Source of the DNA: Saccharopolyspora sp. NFXS83
Lineage (GTDB): Bacteria; Actinomycetota; Actinomycetes; Mycobacteriales; Pseudonocardiaceae
DNA: 64,000 nucleotides
Assembly (NCBI RefSeq): GCF_026241095.1
Contig: NZ_JAPFGB010000022.1
Coordinates: 30,802-94,801 of the forward strand
Reading direction: 5' to 3'
Below the pieces are notes generated by a model, which saw nothing but the letters and a program-made list of their open reading frames with translations, did not search any database and had not been told where the DNA came from. The position numbers and the translations under genes were made by a program. Shown here piece by piece: positions 19,082 to 26,941 of this stretch; the stretch's first letter is position 1, and every line of letters starts with the position of its first letter.

Positions 19082-19411
19082 GGGTGAACTCTCCTTGTTT
19101 CGCGTGCCGTGTCAAGTGTTGCTTCGGGTGCGCCTGGCACCGAGCGCCGAGCTCGAAGCCGGGATGAACACCGGGTGGGAACGCACCGGACACGACTCAC
19201 GGCCATCGCCACACCTCGCACACCGGGCGGCCCACACCGGATTCGTCGACCCCGGACTCACCGGGATCCCGGTCTTCGACGGCTCCGACCCCCAGGTTCG
19301 GCACCGACCAGGACACTGATCGGACCGGAACCCCGGACCGGCCGGTCTCACCGGGTACAGGCACACCGGACACGGCCGCCACGGACTACAGCCGGATCCG
19401 AGGCCAGGGTA
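19082..19411. other. rpsO upstream region rich in ACCGG/CCGGT motifs
   Basis: 330 bases between thpR and rpsO with no convincing gene. The motif (C)ACCGG or its complement recurs more than ten times between 19160 and 19400, giving many alternative small stems such as CCGGACC/GGCCGGTC. This could be a structured rpsO leader for S15 autoregulation, or simply compositional drift. No clear -10/-35 pair could be fixed. Confidence 0.35.
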
Positions 19412-20050
19412 TCAGGGGCTCCCCCGTCCACCCTGCTCCCCTGCGGCTCGGCGTGGCACCGCCACCGAATGCACGGTCCGGTACACCGACCCGGCCGGCT
19501 CTTGATCGCTGCGCACCAGCGCGACCTCGGACGCGTCCCACCACGGGCCCGCGCAGTCGCCGAGCCGGGCGAGCAGCGCGCGCCGGTCCGGCCTGCCCGC
19601 GTTCCACCGGGCCAGGGTGAGGTGCGCCCGGAATCCGTCCGGGTCGCCTCCCGCCGCGAGCACCAGCGCCCGCAGCGCGCGGGCGTCGGAGTCGGCGGCG
19701 GGCTCGACGCCCGCCCACAGGACTCCGCGGAACGTCCCCGCTCCCGCGAGCCGCAGCCGCGGCGCCGTCGCCTCGGGCACGCGGTCGTCCAGCAGGGCCG
19801 CCCGGGCGGCGGGGTCGGCGGGCCCGTGGAAGCACAGCGTCAGGTGCCACTGCCGGGACGGCACGAGTCGGAAGCGCCGCAATCCCGCTCCGGCCCGCTC
19901 CAGCCCGGTCTCGTCGAGCACGCCGAGGAGGTGGTCGATCGCCTCCCGCGGCGGCCACACCGCCGTGAACAGGCGCGGAAGCCCTGGCTCGTCACCGATT
20001 CTCCTCACACCGCGCAGTGTCCCAGCGTCGCCGGGCGCGGCGGGGTCCAC
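19412..20050 (-). CDS. thpR: RNA 2',3'-cyclic phosphodiesterase ThpR (2H family)
   Basis: Up to 212 residues. Both HxTx catalytic motifs are present, HLTL in SRQWHLTLCFHG and HLTL in GFRAHLTLARW, which define the 2H phosphoesterase fold. Members open 2',3'-cyclic phosphates on RNA ends to 2'-phosphates, and the core FTAVWPPREAIDHL is typical. The frame starts at GTG 20050; a GTG at 20008 (VRRIGDEPG) is an equally good start and gives the usual length of about 198 residues. The C-terminal AGEQGGRGSP is a disordered tail. Confidence 0.85.
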   Translation of the reverse strand: MDPAAPGDAGTLRGVRRIGDEPGLPRLFTAVWPPREAIDHLLGVLDETGLERAGAGLRRFRLVPSRQWHLTLCFHGPADPAARAALLDDRVPEATAPRLRLAGAGTFRGVLWAGVEPAADSDARALRALVLAAGGDPDGFRAHLTLARWNAGRPDRRALLARLGDCAGPWWDASEVALVRSDQEPAGSVYRTVHSVAVPRRAAGEQGGRGSP

Positions 20051-20062
20051 GCCGGACGGACC

Positions 20063-20548
20063 TCAGGCCGGGTCACCGCTGGCCGCGCGGCGCAATAAGC
20101 CCGCCAGCGCCGGGTAGCGCCCGTCGATCAGCGCGGCGGCGGCCTCCAGCTCGCTCGGCTTGGCCGCGCCGCGCAGCACCGGCCACGCCGCTTCCTCGCC
20201 GTTGGCGCCCATCACCGGCAGCGTGTCCCGCCCCACCGAGGGCCGGGAGTCGCGCACGTCGGCCAGCGCCGCCCGGATCGCCTCCGACTCCCCCGCGGTC
20301 ACGCCGGGAACGAGCACCTTGCGCTCCAGCATCACCAGCCGGGCCAGCACCGACGGGTTTCCGATCTTGGCGCGGCGACCGCTCATCACCTGACTGAGCA
20401 TCGGGGCGCTGATGCCGAGCACCTCCGCGAGCTGGGCCTGCGAGATCCGGAACGCCACCACGAGTCGGCGCACCCGGTCGCCCAGCGGTTCGCCGTACCA
20501 CTCCCGCTGCAGCTCCAGATTGCGCTGGACGCTCTTGTGTTCCGCCAC
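20063..20548 (-). CDS. XRE-like helix-turn-helix DNA-binding protein
   Basis: 161 residues from GTG 20548, chosen because GGGGGAG sits five to six bases upstream; the frame continues to 20683 without conserved sequence. The helix-turn-helix is QAQLAEVLGISAPMLSQVMSGRR (about residues 31-53), followed by IGNPSVLARLVMLER and an Ala/Arg-rich C-terminus. It is encoded in the ribF-thpR interval on the same strand. It likely regulates a nearby gene, but no clear operator was identified. Confidence 0.8.
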   Translation of the reverse strand: MAEHKSVQRNLELQREWYGEPLGDRVRRLVVAFRISQAQLAEVLGISAPMLSQVMSGRRAKIGNPSVLARLVMLERKVLVPGVTAGESEAIRAALADVRDSRPSVGRDTLPVMGANGEEAAWPVLRGAAKPSELEAAAALIDGRYPALAGLLRRAASGDPA

Positions 20549-20679
20549 CTCAGCTCCCCCGGTGCCACCGTCGAACGCCGCCACCGGAAGATCCCCGGAA
20601 GCGGCCGGTACTGAATACTGCCAGGTCGCAACGTGCCGCCGGACCGGTTTGCGAAATTCCTCCGCCCCCACGGAGTGGA

Positions 20680-21666
20680 TCAACCGCGCGCACTGAGGAT
20701 CTCACGGGTGTGCACGACGTCCTGGTTCATCTGCGCGATCAAGGCGTCGACCGAGTCGTAGCGCTCCATGCCGCGCAGCCTGCGCACGAAGTCCAACGCC
20801 ACGTGCTCGCCGTAGAAATCGGCGTCCACATCGAGCACGAACGCCTCCACCGTCCGTTCCGTACCGGAGAACGTGGGATTGCTGCCCACCGAGACCGCGG
20901 CGGCCAGCGTCTCACCTGGCTCGGAGGAACCGCGGCGGCGATGGGTGAACCAGCAGGCGTACACGCCGTCGGCGGGCACCGCGGAGTACGCGGGGCTGGA
21001 CAGGTTCGCGGTGGGGAAGCCGAGCTCGCTGCCGCCGCGGCCGGCACCGCGGACCACGATGCCCTCCAGGCGGTGGTAGCGGCCCAGCGCCGAGGCCGCG
21101 GCCACCACGTCCCCGGCGTCGATGCACGAGCGGATGTAGGTCGAGGAGAACGTCACCGGCGCCTCGGTGGCCCCGTCGGAGCGTTCGGTCAGGCCGCTGA
21201 CGAGGCGGTCCGAGGCCACTTCGAAGCCGAAGCGGTCGCCCAGCTCCGCCAGCACCGAGATGTCGCCCGCCGCGCGGTGGCCGAACGTGAAGTTCTCGCC
21301 CACCACGACCACGGCCGCGTGCAGCCGCTCCACGAGCAGTTCGTGCACGAACTCGGCCGCGGGCATCCGGGACAGCTCGGCGGTGAACGGCAGCACGCAG
21401 AACACGTCCACGCCGAGGCCTTCGGCGAGTTCCGCGCGCCGCCGCAGCGTGGTCAGCTGCGCGGGGTGGCTGCCGGGGCGCACCACTTCGGCCGGATGCG
21501 GGTCGAAAGTCATCAGCACGCAGGGGACGCCGCGTTCCCGCGCCGCCCGCACCGCGTGCGTGATCAACTGCTGGTGTCCTTGGTGGATCCCGTCGAAGAC
21601 GCCGATGGTGACGACGCACCGGCCCCAACCGCCAGGGAGCTGCTCCAAACCGCGCCAACGCTGCAC
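20680..21666 (-). CDS. ribF: Bifunctional riboflavin kinase/FAD synthetase RibF
   Basis: 328 residues from GTG 21666. It converts riboflavin to FMN and FAD. The N-terminal adenylyltransferase half has VVTIGVFDGIHQGHQQL and TFDPHP; the FTFGHRAAGD loop and the SSTYIR motif follow. The C-terminal flavokinase half has LGFPTANL and the VEAFVLDVDADFYGEHVALDFVRRLRG segment. Upstream, TAGGCT sits eight bases before the GTG, so transcription could start on the first codon (leaderless); a TTG at 21675 is the alternative start. The gene follows truB after 37 bases. Confidence 0.95.
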   Translation of the reverse strand: MQRWRGLEQLPGGWGRCVVTIGVFDGIHQGHQQLITHAVRAARERGVPCVLMTFDPHPAEVVRPGSHPAQLTTLRRRAELAEGLGVDVFCVLPFTAELSRMPAAEFVHELLVERLHAAVVVVGENFTFGHRAAGDISVLAELGDRFGFEVASDRLVSGLTERSDGATEAPVTFSSTYIRSCIDAGDVVAAASALGRYHRLEGIVVRGAGRGGSELGFPTANLSSPAYSAVPADGVYACWFTHRRRGSSEPGETLAAAVSVGSNPTFSGTERTVEAFVLDVDADFYGEHVALDFVRRLRGMERYDSVDALIAQMNQDVVHTREILSARG

Positions 21667-21703
21667 GGCTGGCAAGCCTACTGCCTGCCTCCGGACAGGT
21701 CGT

Positions 21704-22717
21704 TCAGCCCGCCGGGGTCAGCACCAGCACCGGTCGCGCGGTACGCCCCTCGTCCTGCACCAGCGCCACCGCGCGACCGTCCGGCCCGAACACGCCGCAG
21801 GTGCCCGCGACGCCCGTCGCCGGGATGGTCTGCCCGTGGGTGAGCGCGCGCACCGTGCTCGCGTCGGTGTCATGGCGGGCGAAGGCGGTGGAGATGGCCT
21901 GGTCCAGGTCCATCGACAGGCCCGGTTCGGCTTCGAGCCGGTCCAGGGTGCGGGCGGTGGCCAGTCCGAAGGGGCCCACGCGGGTCCGGCGCAGCTGGCC
22001 GAGGTGGCCGCCGACGCCGAGCCGGGCGCCCAGGTCGCGCGCCAGCGCCCGCACGTACGTGCCGGAGGAGCACTCGACGATCACGTCGAGCTCGATCATC
22101 CGGGTGGGCCAGGCGGTCGGCGAGGCGTCCGCCGCCGCTTCCGGCTCGACGGGAGCGGCTTCGGGTTCCGCGGCGCCCGCTTCCGCCTCGGCGTGGACCG
22201 CCTCCGGCTCGCGGATCGCCAGCAGGTCGAACCGCGACACCGTGACCGGCCGCGCGGCCAGCTCCACGTCCTTGCCCGCGCGGGCCAGCTCGTAGGCCCG
22301 CTTGCCGTTGACCTTGACCGCGCTCACCGAACTCGGCACCTGCTGGATGTCCCCGGTCAGCTCGGCGATGCCGTCCCGGATCGCCTGCTCGGTCACCCCG
22401 TCCGGGTCCGCCTGCGAGAGCAGCTCGCCTTCGGCGTCGTCGGTGCTGGTGGCCGCGCCGAGCCGGATCGTCGCCAGGTAGGCCTTGGTGTCCAGCGCCA
22501 GGTGCCCCAGCAGCTTCGTGGCCCGTTCCAGGCCGAGCACCAGCACACCGGTGGCCATCGGATCCAGCGTTCCGGCATGCCCGACCTTGCGGGTGCCCAT
22601 GATGCGCCGCACGCGGGACACCACGTCGTGCGAGGTCATGCCCGCCGGTTTGTCCACCACGAGCAGACCTGGCGGGACGGCGGGACGGTTGCGTGCTGTT
22701 CGGGAGTGCTCGGACAC
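21704..22717 (-). CDS. truB: tRNA pseudouridine-55 synthase TruB
   Basis: 337 residues from GTG 22717. It forms pseudouridine 55 in the T-loop of tRNAs. The catalytic Asp is in GHAGTLDPMATGVL (about Asp52); the other motifs are LLVVDKPAGMTSHDV, PSSVSAVKVNGKRAYELAR and CSSGTYVRALARDLG. Residues about 170-206 are an Ala/Glu/Pro-rich insertion not found in most TruB proteins. The start region TTGCCAGCCGTG is identical to that of ribF. A TTG at 22726 is the alternative start. Confidence 0.95.
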   Translation of the reverse strand: MSEHSRTARNRPAVPPGLLVVDKPAGMTSHDVVSRVRRIMGTRKVGHAGTLDPMATGVLVLGLERATKLLGHLALDTKAYLATIRLGAATSTDDAEGELLSQADPDGVTEQAIRDGIAELTGDIQQVPSSVSAVKVNGKRAYELARAGKDVELAARPVTVSRFDLLAIREPEAVHAEAEAGAAEPEAAPVEPEAAADASPTAWPTRMIELDVIVECSSGTYVRALARDLGARLGVGGHLGQLRRTRVGPFGLATARTLDRLEAEPGLSMDLDQAISTAFARHDTDASTVRALTHGQTIPATGVAGTCGVFGPDGRAVALVQDEGRTARPVLVLTPAG

Positions 22718-22816
22718 GGCTGGCAATCATCCCCGACCCGTTCCGGCGCGGTGGCGGCGGCCCGTCGAAGCGGTGCTCCACCCCTGAACGCGCGGCGAAC
22801 GCGATCCGCGCGCCCG

Positions 22817-24139
22817 CTACGCCGCGGCGCCCACCTCGGCACCGACCACGGCCCACTTCCCCGACCGCGCCCGCAGCAGCAGGGTGATCAACCGCAGCAG
22901 CATGAACAGGCTCAGCCCTGTCCAGATCCCGGCCAGGCCCCAGCCGAAGGCGAGCGACAGCCAGATCAGCGGCAGGTAGCCGACGGCGGCGCTGAGCATC
23001 GTCGCGGTCCGCAGGTAGCGCGCGTCGCCGGCTCCGAGGAACACGCCGTCGAGCGCGAACACGACTCCGGCGACGGGCTGCTGCAGCACGAAGAACCACC
23101 ACGCGTACGGCAGCTGCGCGAGCACCGCGGCATCGCTGGTGAACACCTTCGGCAGCACCGTCGCCAGCGCGGCGAACACCGCGCCGAGCAGCACGCCGAA
23201 CGCGAGGCCGTACCAGCTGATCTGCCGCGCGAGGCCCTTCGCCCGCCGCGCCGCACCGCCGCCGAGGGCCGCGCCCACCAGCGACTGCGCGGCGATGGCC
23301 AGCGAGTCCAGCACGAGCGCCAGGAAGGACCACAGCTGCCACACCACCTGGTGCGCGGCGGCGGCTTCGGCTCCGGTGCGGGCGGCGACCGAGGTCGCCG
23401 ACAGGAAGCACGCCTGGAACGCCAGCGTGCGCAGCACCAGGTCCCGGCCCATGCCGAGCTGGGCGCGCATCGTCGCCGGGTCGGGCCGCAGCCCGGCGCG
23501 TTCCACCACGAGGGCCCGCAGGAACAGCGCCGCCGAGATGGACTGGCCGATCAGGTTCGCCACCGCCGACCCTTCCAGCCCCCAGCCCAGCGGGTACACG
23601 AACAGCGGGCACAGCAGTGCCGAGGTGCCGTTGCCCGCGAGCACGAACCACAGCGGTCGCCGGGTGTCCTGCACCCCGCGCATCCAGCCGTTGCCCGCCA
23701 TCGTGATCAGCACCAGCGGTGCCCCGAGCAGCGCGACCCGCAGCCACCGCGCCGCCGCGTCCGCGATCGGCCCCTCCCCGGCGAGCAGTTCGGCGATGGG
23801 CACCGCGAACAGCTGCGCCAGCACCAGCAGCAGCACGCCGACGGCGATGCCGAGCCAGGTGGCCTGTACCCCTTCGGCGACGGCGTCCTTGCGGCGCCCC
23901 GCTCCGTGCAGGCGGGCGGTGCGCGCCGTGGTGCCGTAGGACAGGAACGTGAGCTGGCTGGACACCAGCGTGAACAGGGTGCCGCCGAGGGCCAGGCCCG
24001 CCAGCGGCACCGCGCCCAGGTGCCCGATCACCGCGGTGTCGACGAGCACGTACAGCGGCTCCGCCGCCAGCACGCCCAGTGCGGGCACGGCCAGCCCGAG
24101 CACCGTCCGCATCGGCACCCGCTCGGCGACCTCGCTCAC
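22817..24139 (-). CDS. MATE-family efflux transporter (DinF-like)
   Basis: 440 residues, twelve predicted membrane segments in two six-helix halves. The first helix has LAVPALGVLAAEPLYVLVDTAVIGHLG, the MATE/DinF signature; GWMRGVQDTRRPLW and LFMLLRLITLLLRARSGKW are also typical of actinobacterial DinF. It likely exports toxic organic cations using a Na+ or H+ gradient. The GTG at 24139 follows GGGAGGG. The gene sits between truB and nrnA, as in mycobacteria, so it belongs to the conserved core order. It is divergent from the CGNR gene. Confidence 0.92.
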   Translation of the reverse strand: MSEVAERVPMRTVLGLAVPALGVLAAEPLYVLVDTAVIGHLGAVPLAGLALGGTLFTLVSSQLTFLSYGTTARTARLHGAGRRKDAVAEGVQATWLGIAVGVLLLVLAQLFAVPIAELLAGEGPIADAAARWLRVALLGAPLVLITMAGNGWMRGVQDTRRPLWFVLAGNGTSALLCPLFVYPLGWGLEGSAVANLIGQSISAALFLRALVVERAGLRPDPATMRAQLGMGRDLVLRTLAFQACFLSATSVAARTGAEAAAAHQVVWQLWSFLALVLDSLAIAAQSLVGAALGGGAARRAKGLARQISWYGLAFGVLLGAVFAALATVLPKVFTSDAAVLAQLPYAWWFFVLQQPVAGVVFALDGVFLGAGDARYLRTATMLSAAVGYLPLIWLSLAFGWGLAGIWTGLSLFMLLRLITLLLRARSGKWAVVGAEVGAAA

Positions 24140-24206
24140 GACACCCTCCCGGTAAGCTGTGATTCCGGCATCCGCCCCTGACGCAGGCTATCGGTAAGGA
24201 GCTCAG

Positions 24207-24719
24207 ATGGACAGCGCCGATTACACGGAGCTGGCACTGCGGCTCGCGAACGCCGACCTCACCGGCCTGGACCGGCTGCGCGCGGCGCTGCACGACGAGC
24301 CGTGGTGGTCGGAACGCGTCCTCGAACACGACCTGGAAGTGCTGCGCACCGTCGCGACCGGCCTGCGCGACGCGTTCGACGCCATGATCGACGGCGACGT
24401 GGCGCGGGTGCAGGCGGCGACCAACGACCTGCTCGAACGGCACCCGCCCCGACCTCGGCTGTCCGGGCACGGGCCGAGCTGGCACGTGCACGTGGCCGGC
24501 CCGGACGCCCCGCCCGCCACGGAGGTCGCCGCCGCGGCGGCTTGGGGCTTGGCGCAGGGCGTCGTGCAGCACGGGACCGGCCGGTGGGGACGCTGCCAGG
24601 CCGCGGATTGCGCCACGTACTACCTGGACACCTCGACGAACCAGGCGAAGCGCTTCTGCTCGGCCCGCTGCGCGAACCGCGTCCACGTGGCCGCCTTCCG
24701 CGCCCGGCGCAAGAACTGA
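24207..24719 (+). CDS. CGNR zinc-finger (ABATE-domain) transcriptional regulator
   Basis: 170 residues; AAGGAG six bases before the ATG at 24207. The C-terminal zinc finger reads GRCQAADCATYYLD ... RFCSARCANRVHVAAFRARR, with the Cys pairs CxxxxC and CxxxC and the CANR motif of the CGNR family. The N-terminal 120 residues form the helical ABATE-like ligand domain. It is the only plus-strand gene inside a 19-kb minus-strand block and is transcribed away from the MATE gene with 67 bases between; it may regulate that exporter (inference). Confidence 0.88.
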   Translation: MDSADYTELALRLANADLTGLDRLRAALHDEPWWSERVLEHDLEVLRTVATGLRDAFDAMIDGDVARVQAATNDLLERHPPRPRLSGHGPSWHVHVAGPDAPPATEVAAAAAWGLAQGVVQHGTGRWGRCQAADCATYYLDTSTNQAKRFCSARCANRVHVAAFRARRKN

Positions 24720-24742
24720 CCCCTCTCGCGAACGCCCGGCGT

Positions 24743-25786
24743 TCACTCCAGCAGCGGGGCCTGCTCCAGAGCCGCGCGCACCGATTCGAGGACGTCCTCG
24801 GCGGACCCGTCCGCCGTGAACCCAGCCGCCAGCCGGTGCCCGCCGCCCCCGCACAGGTTCGCGGCCTTGCCGACGTCGACGCGCCGGTCCGCGCGCAACG
24901 ACACCGACCAGCGGTCCGCGGCGATCTCCTTGAGCACCACCGCCACCTCGGCTTCCGCCGTGGTCCGCAGGATGTCGATCACGCTGTCGAGTTCCTCGCT
25001 GCGCACCGGTTCGGACTCCGCGAGCCGCACCACCGCGTGCACCAGCCCCAGTCCCTGCGCCGCAGCGGGTTCCAGCCCGGCTTGGCCCAGCACCCCGGAG
25101 AGCATCGGCAGCCAGGCGAACGGGTGGGTGTCCATCAGGGAGCGGGTCAGCTCGTCCGGCTCGACCCCGGCCTCCAGCAGACGAGCCGCCACCAGGTGCG
25201 TGGACGCCTGCGCGCGGCGGAACCTGCCGCTGTCGGTGACCAGGCCCGCGTACAGGCACCGCGCGATCGGCAGGTCCAGCGGGGCGCCGAGCTCGTCGAG
25301 CAGCCGCAGCACCAGCAGCACCGTCGCCACGGCCGTCTCGTCGATCACGTGGTGGGTGCCGAACCGGGGGTTCGCCACGTGGTGGTCGATGTTGAGCACC
25401 GAGCCACCGGCGTCGATGGTGGCCCGCACCCGGCCCGCCAGCGCCCCGAGCCGTTGCAGGCTGCCCGCGTCGCACACCACCAGCAGTGGCGGCGCCGCGG
25501 GCACCTCGTCGGCGGGCACGATCAGGCCGTCGGTGTCCAGCACCTGCAGCGACCGGGGAACCGCACCCGGATGCCCGAACGACACCCGCACCCGGGCTCC
25601 CCTGCCCCGCAGCGCCCGGCCCAGCGCCAACGCACTGCCCAGCGCGTCGGCGTCCGGGTTGACGTGGGCGAGCAGCGTGACGTCGGAGGCTCCGGAGAGC
25701 AGCTTCGCTGCCGCCGCCACCTCCGCCGAGAGGGACTCGGCGCCGGTGCCCTCACCGGGCTGAGCGGTTCCGGGTTGCCCGTTCAC
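24743..25786 (-). CDS. nrnA: DHH/DHHA1 phosphoesterase NrnA (oligoribonuclease / pAp phosphatase)
   Basis: 347 residues. It hydrolyses very short RNA (nanoRNA) and 3'-phosphoadenosine 5'-phosphate. The metal-binding motifs are AHVNPDADALGSALAL, VVCDAGS and NIDHHVAN (DHH); the DHHA1 part ends with CGGGGHRLAAGF. The GTG at 25786 (VNGQPGTAQ) is chosen because GGAGGTG lies seven bases upstream; the frame extends to 25864 without conservation. It follows rbfA after 74 bases on the same strand, the common actinobacterial order. Confidence 0.94.
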   Translation of the reverse strand: MNGQPGTAQPGEGTGAESLSAEVAAAAKLLSGASDVTLLAHVNPDADALGSALALGRALRGRGARVRVSFGHPGAVPRSLQVLDTDGLIVPADEVPAAPPLLVVCDAGSLQRLGALAGRVRATIDAGGSVLNIDHHVANPRFGTHHVIDETAVATVLLVLRLLDELGAPLDLPIARCLYAGLVTDSGRFRRAQASTHLVAARLLEAGVEPDELTRSLMDTHPFAWLPMLSGVLGQAGLEPAAAQGLGLVHAVVRLAESEPVRSEELDSVIDILRTTAEAEVAVVLKEIAADRWSVSLRADRRVDVGKAANLCGGGGHRLAAGFTADGSAEDVLESVRAALEQAPLLE

Positions 25787-25860
25787 AGGGTTCACCTCCA
25801 CGCCGAACGCGCCGCACGACCACGACGCCGCCCATAACGCACCGCATTCGAGCGGCCGGT

Positions 25861-26370
25861 TCAACCACTGTGTGGCGGACGCCGCAGATCGGCATCCGTG
25901 CCGGTCAGCGACTCGTCACCAGGTGTTTCCTCATCGTCATCATCGGTGTCGGCCGGTTCCGCACGGTAAGGGTCCGCTTCTCCCGCGTGCTCCGCTCCGG
26001 AAGCCAGCCGAGCGACCTCCGCGTCGGCCTCCTTGGCCCGCGCGACGAGCTCCTCCATCCGCCGCGCGTCGTCCGGCACGGTGTCCGCGACGAACGTCAG
26101 CGTCGGCGTGAACCGCACTCCGGTCTGCGCTCCCACGCGGGTGCGCAGCACACCGGTGGCGCTGGACAGGGCGGCGGCCGTCGACGCGTAGTCGCTGTCG
26201 TCGCCGAACACGGTGTAGTAGACCGTGGCGTCCCGCAGATCCGGGGTGACCCGAGCGTCGGTGATCGTCACCATCGCCAGTCGCGGGTCCTTGACCTCGT
26301 ACTCCAGCCCCGAGGCCACGATCTGCGCGATGCGCTTCGCGAGCCTGCGGGCGCGCGCCGTATCCGCCAC
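25861..26370 (-). CDS. rbfA: 30S ribosome-binding factor RbfA
   Basis: 169 residues from GTG 26370 ([14 protein letters not shown]), with GGAGGAGG about eight bases upstream. RbfA is a KH-like protein that aids late maturation of 16S rRNA and the 30S subunit. The core has [27 protein letters not shown] and the VPFR-type region represented by [14 protein letters not shown]. The C-terminus is a long acidic tail ([14 protein letters not shown]), common in actinobacterial RbfA. Confidence 0.95.
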   Translation of the reverse strand: MADTARARRLAKRIAQIVASGLEYEVKDPRLAMVTITDARVTPDLRDATVYYTVFGDDSDYASTAAALSSATGVLRTRVGAQTGVRFTPTLTFVADTVPDDARRMEELVARAKEADAEVARLASGAEHAGEADPYRAEPADTDDDDEETPGDESLTGTDADLRRPPHSG

Positions 26371-26569
26371 GGCGCACCTCCTCCGTCGATCCTGCGCCCG
26401 GGGATCCGGGCGTGAACATGGGTCCGTGTCTCCGGCGGCCGAGCCGCCACGGCACGGCTCCCGGCTGCGGCCCTCGGCCGGTCGGCCCACGACGACCGGA
26501 GCACCGGCACGGGCGGGCGGCACCGGCGCGGCGAAACCGCCCGCAACCGGTGCAACCCGTCGACCGCCG
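26371..26569. other. rbfA-ylxP intergenic spacer
   Basis: About 200 GC-rich bases with no plausible gene on either strand and no perfect hairpin longer than about seven base pairs. It probably contains the rbfA leader only. Confidence 0.4.
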
Positions 26570-26863
26570 TCAGTCTTCCGGCCCCAGCATGCGCTGCCGG
26601 GCCGACAAGAGTTCCACTTCGGGGCGCGCGGCGACCGCGCGCTCACACGCCTCCAGCACCTCGCGCACGTGCGAGGCGTCGCCGGAGACCACGCTCACTC
26701 CGATCAGCGCCCGGCGGTGCAGGTCTTGATCCCCTGCTTCCGCCGCGGCCACCTCGAAGCGCTTCCGCAGCTCGGCCACCACGGGCCGCACCACGGCACG
26801 TTTCTGCTTCAGCGAGTGGACGTCGCCGAGCAGCAAATCCAGTTCCAGCGCACCGACGTACAT
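26570..26863 (-). CDS. ylxP: YlxP-like DUF503 protein
   Basis: 97 residues from ATG 26863 ([22 protein letters not shown]). DUF503 proteins are short alpha-beta proteins encoded next to infB and rbfA in many Gram-positives and are thought to work in ribosome or RNA metabolism, though the biochemical role is not fixed. The [13 protein letters not shown] and [16 protein letters not shown] segments are diagnostic. It follows infB after 78 bases on the same strand. Confidence 0.9.
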   Translation of the reverse strand: MYVGALELDLLLGDVHSLKQKRAVVRPVVAELRKRFEVAAAEAGDQDLHRRALIGVSVVSGDASHVREVLEACERAVAARPEVELLSARQRMLGPED

Positions 26864-26941
26864 CAGCGTCGTCTCCCCGAGCCTTCCGGCCCGCACGACC
26901 GCCGGGGGCCGCCCATGTGGACGACCCCCGGCGGTAGCGGA

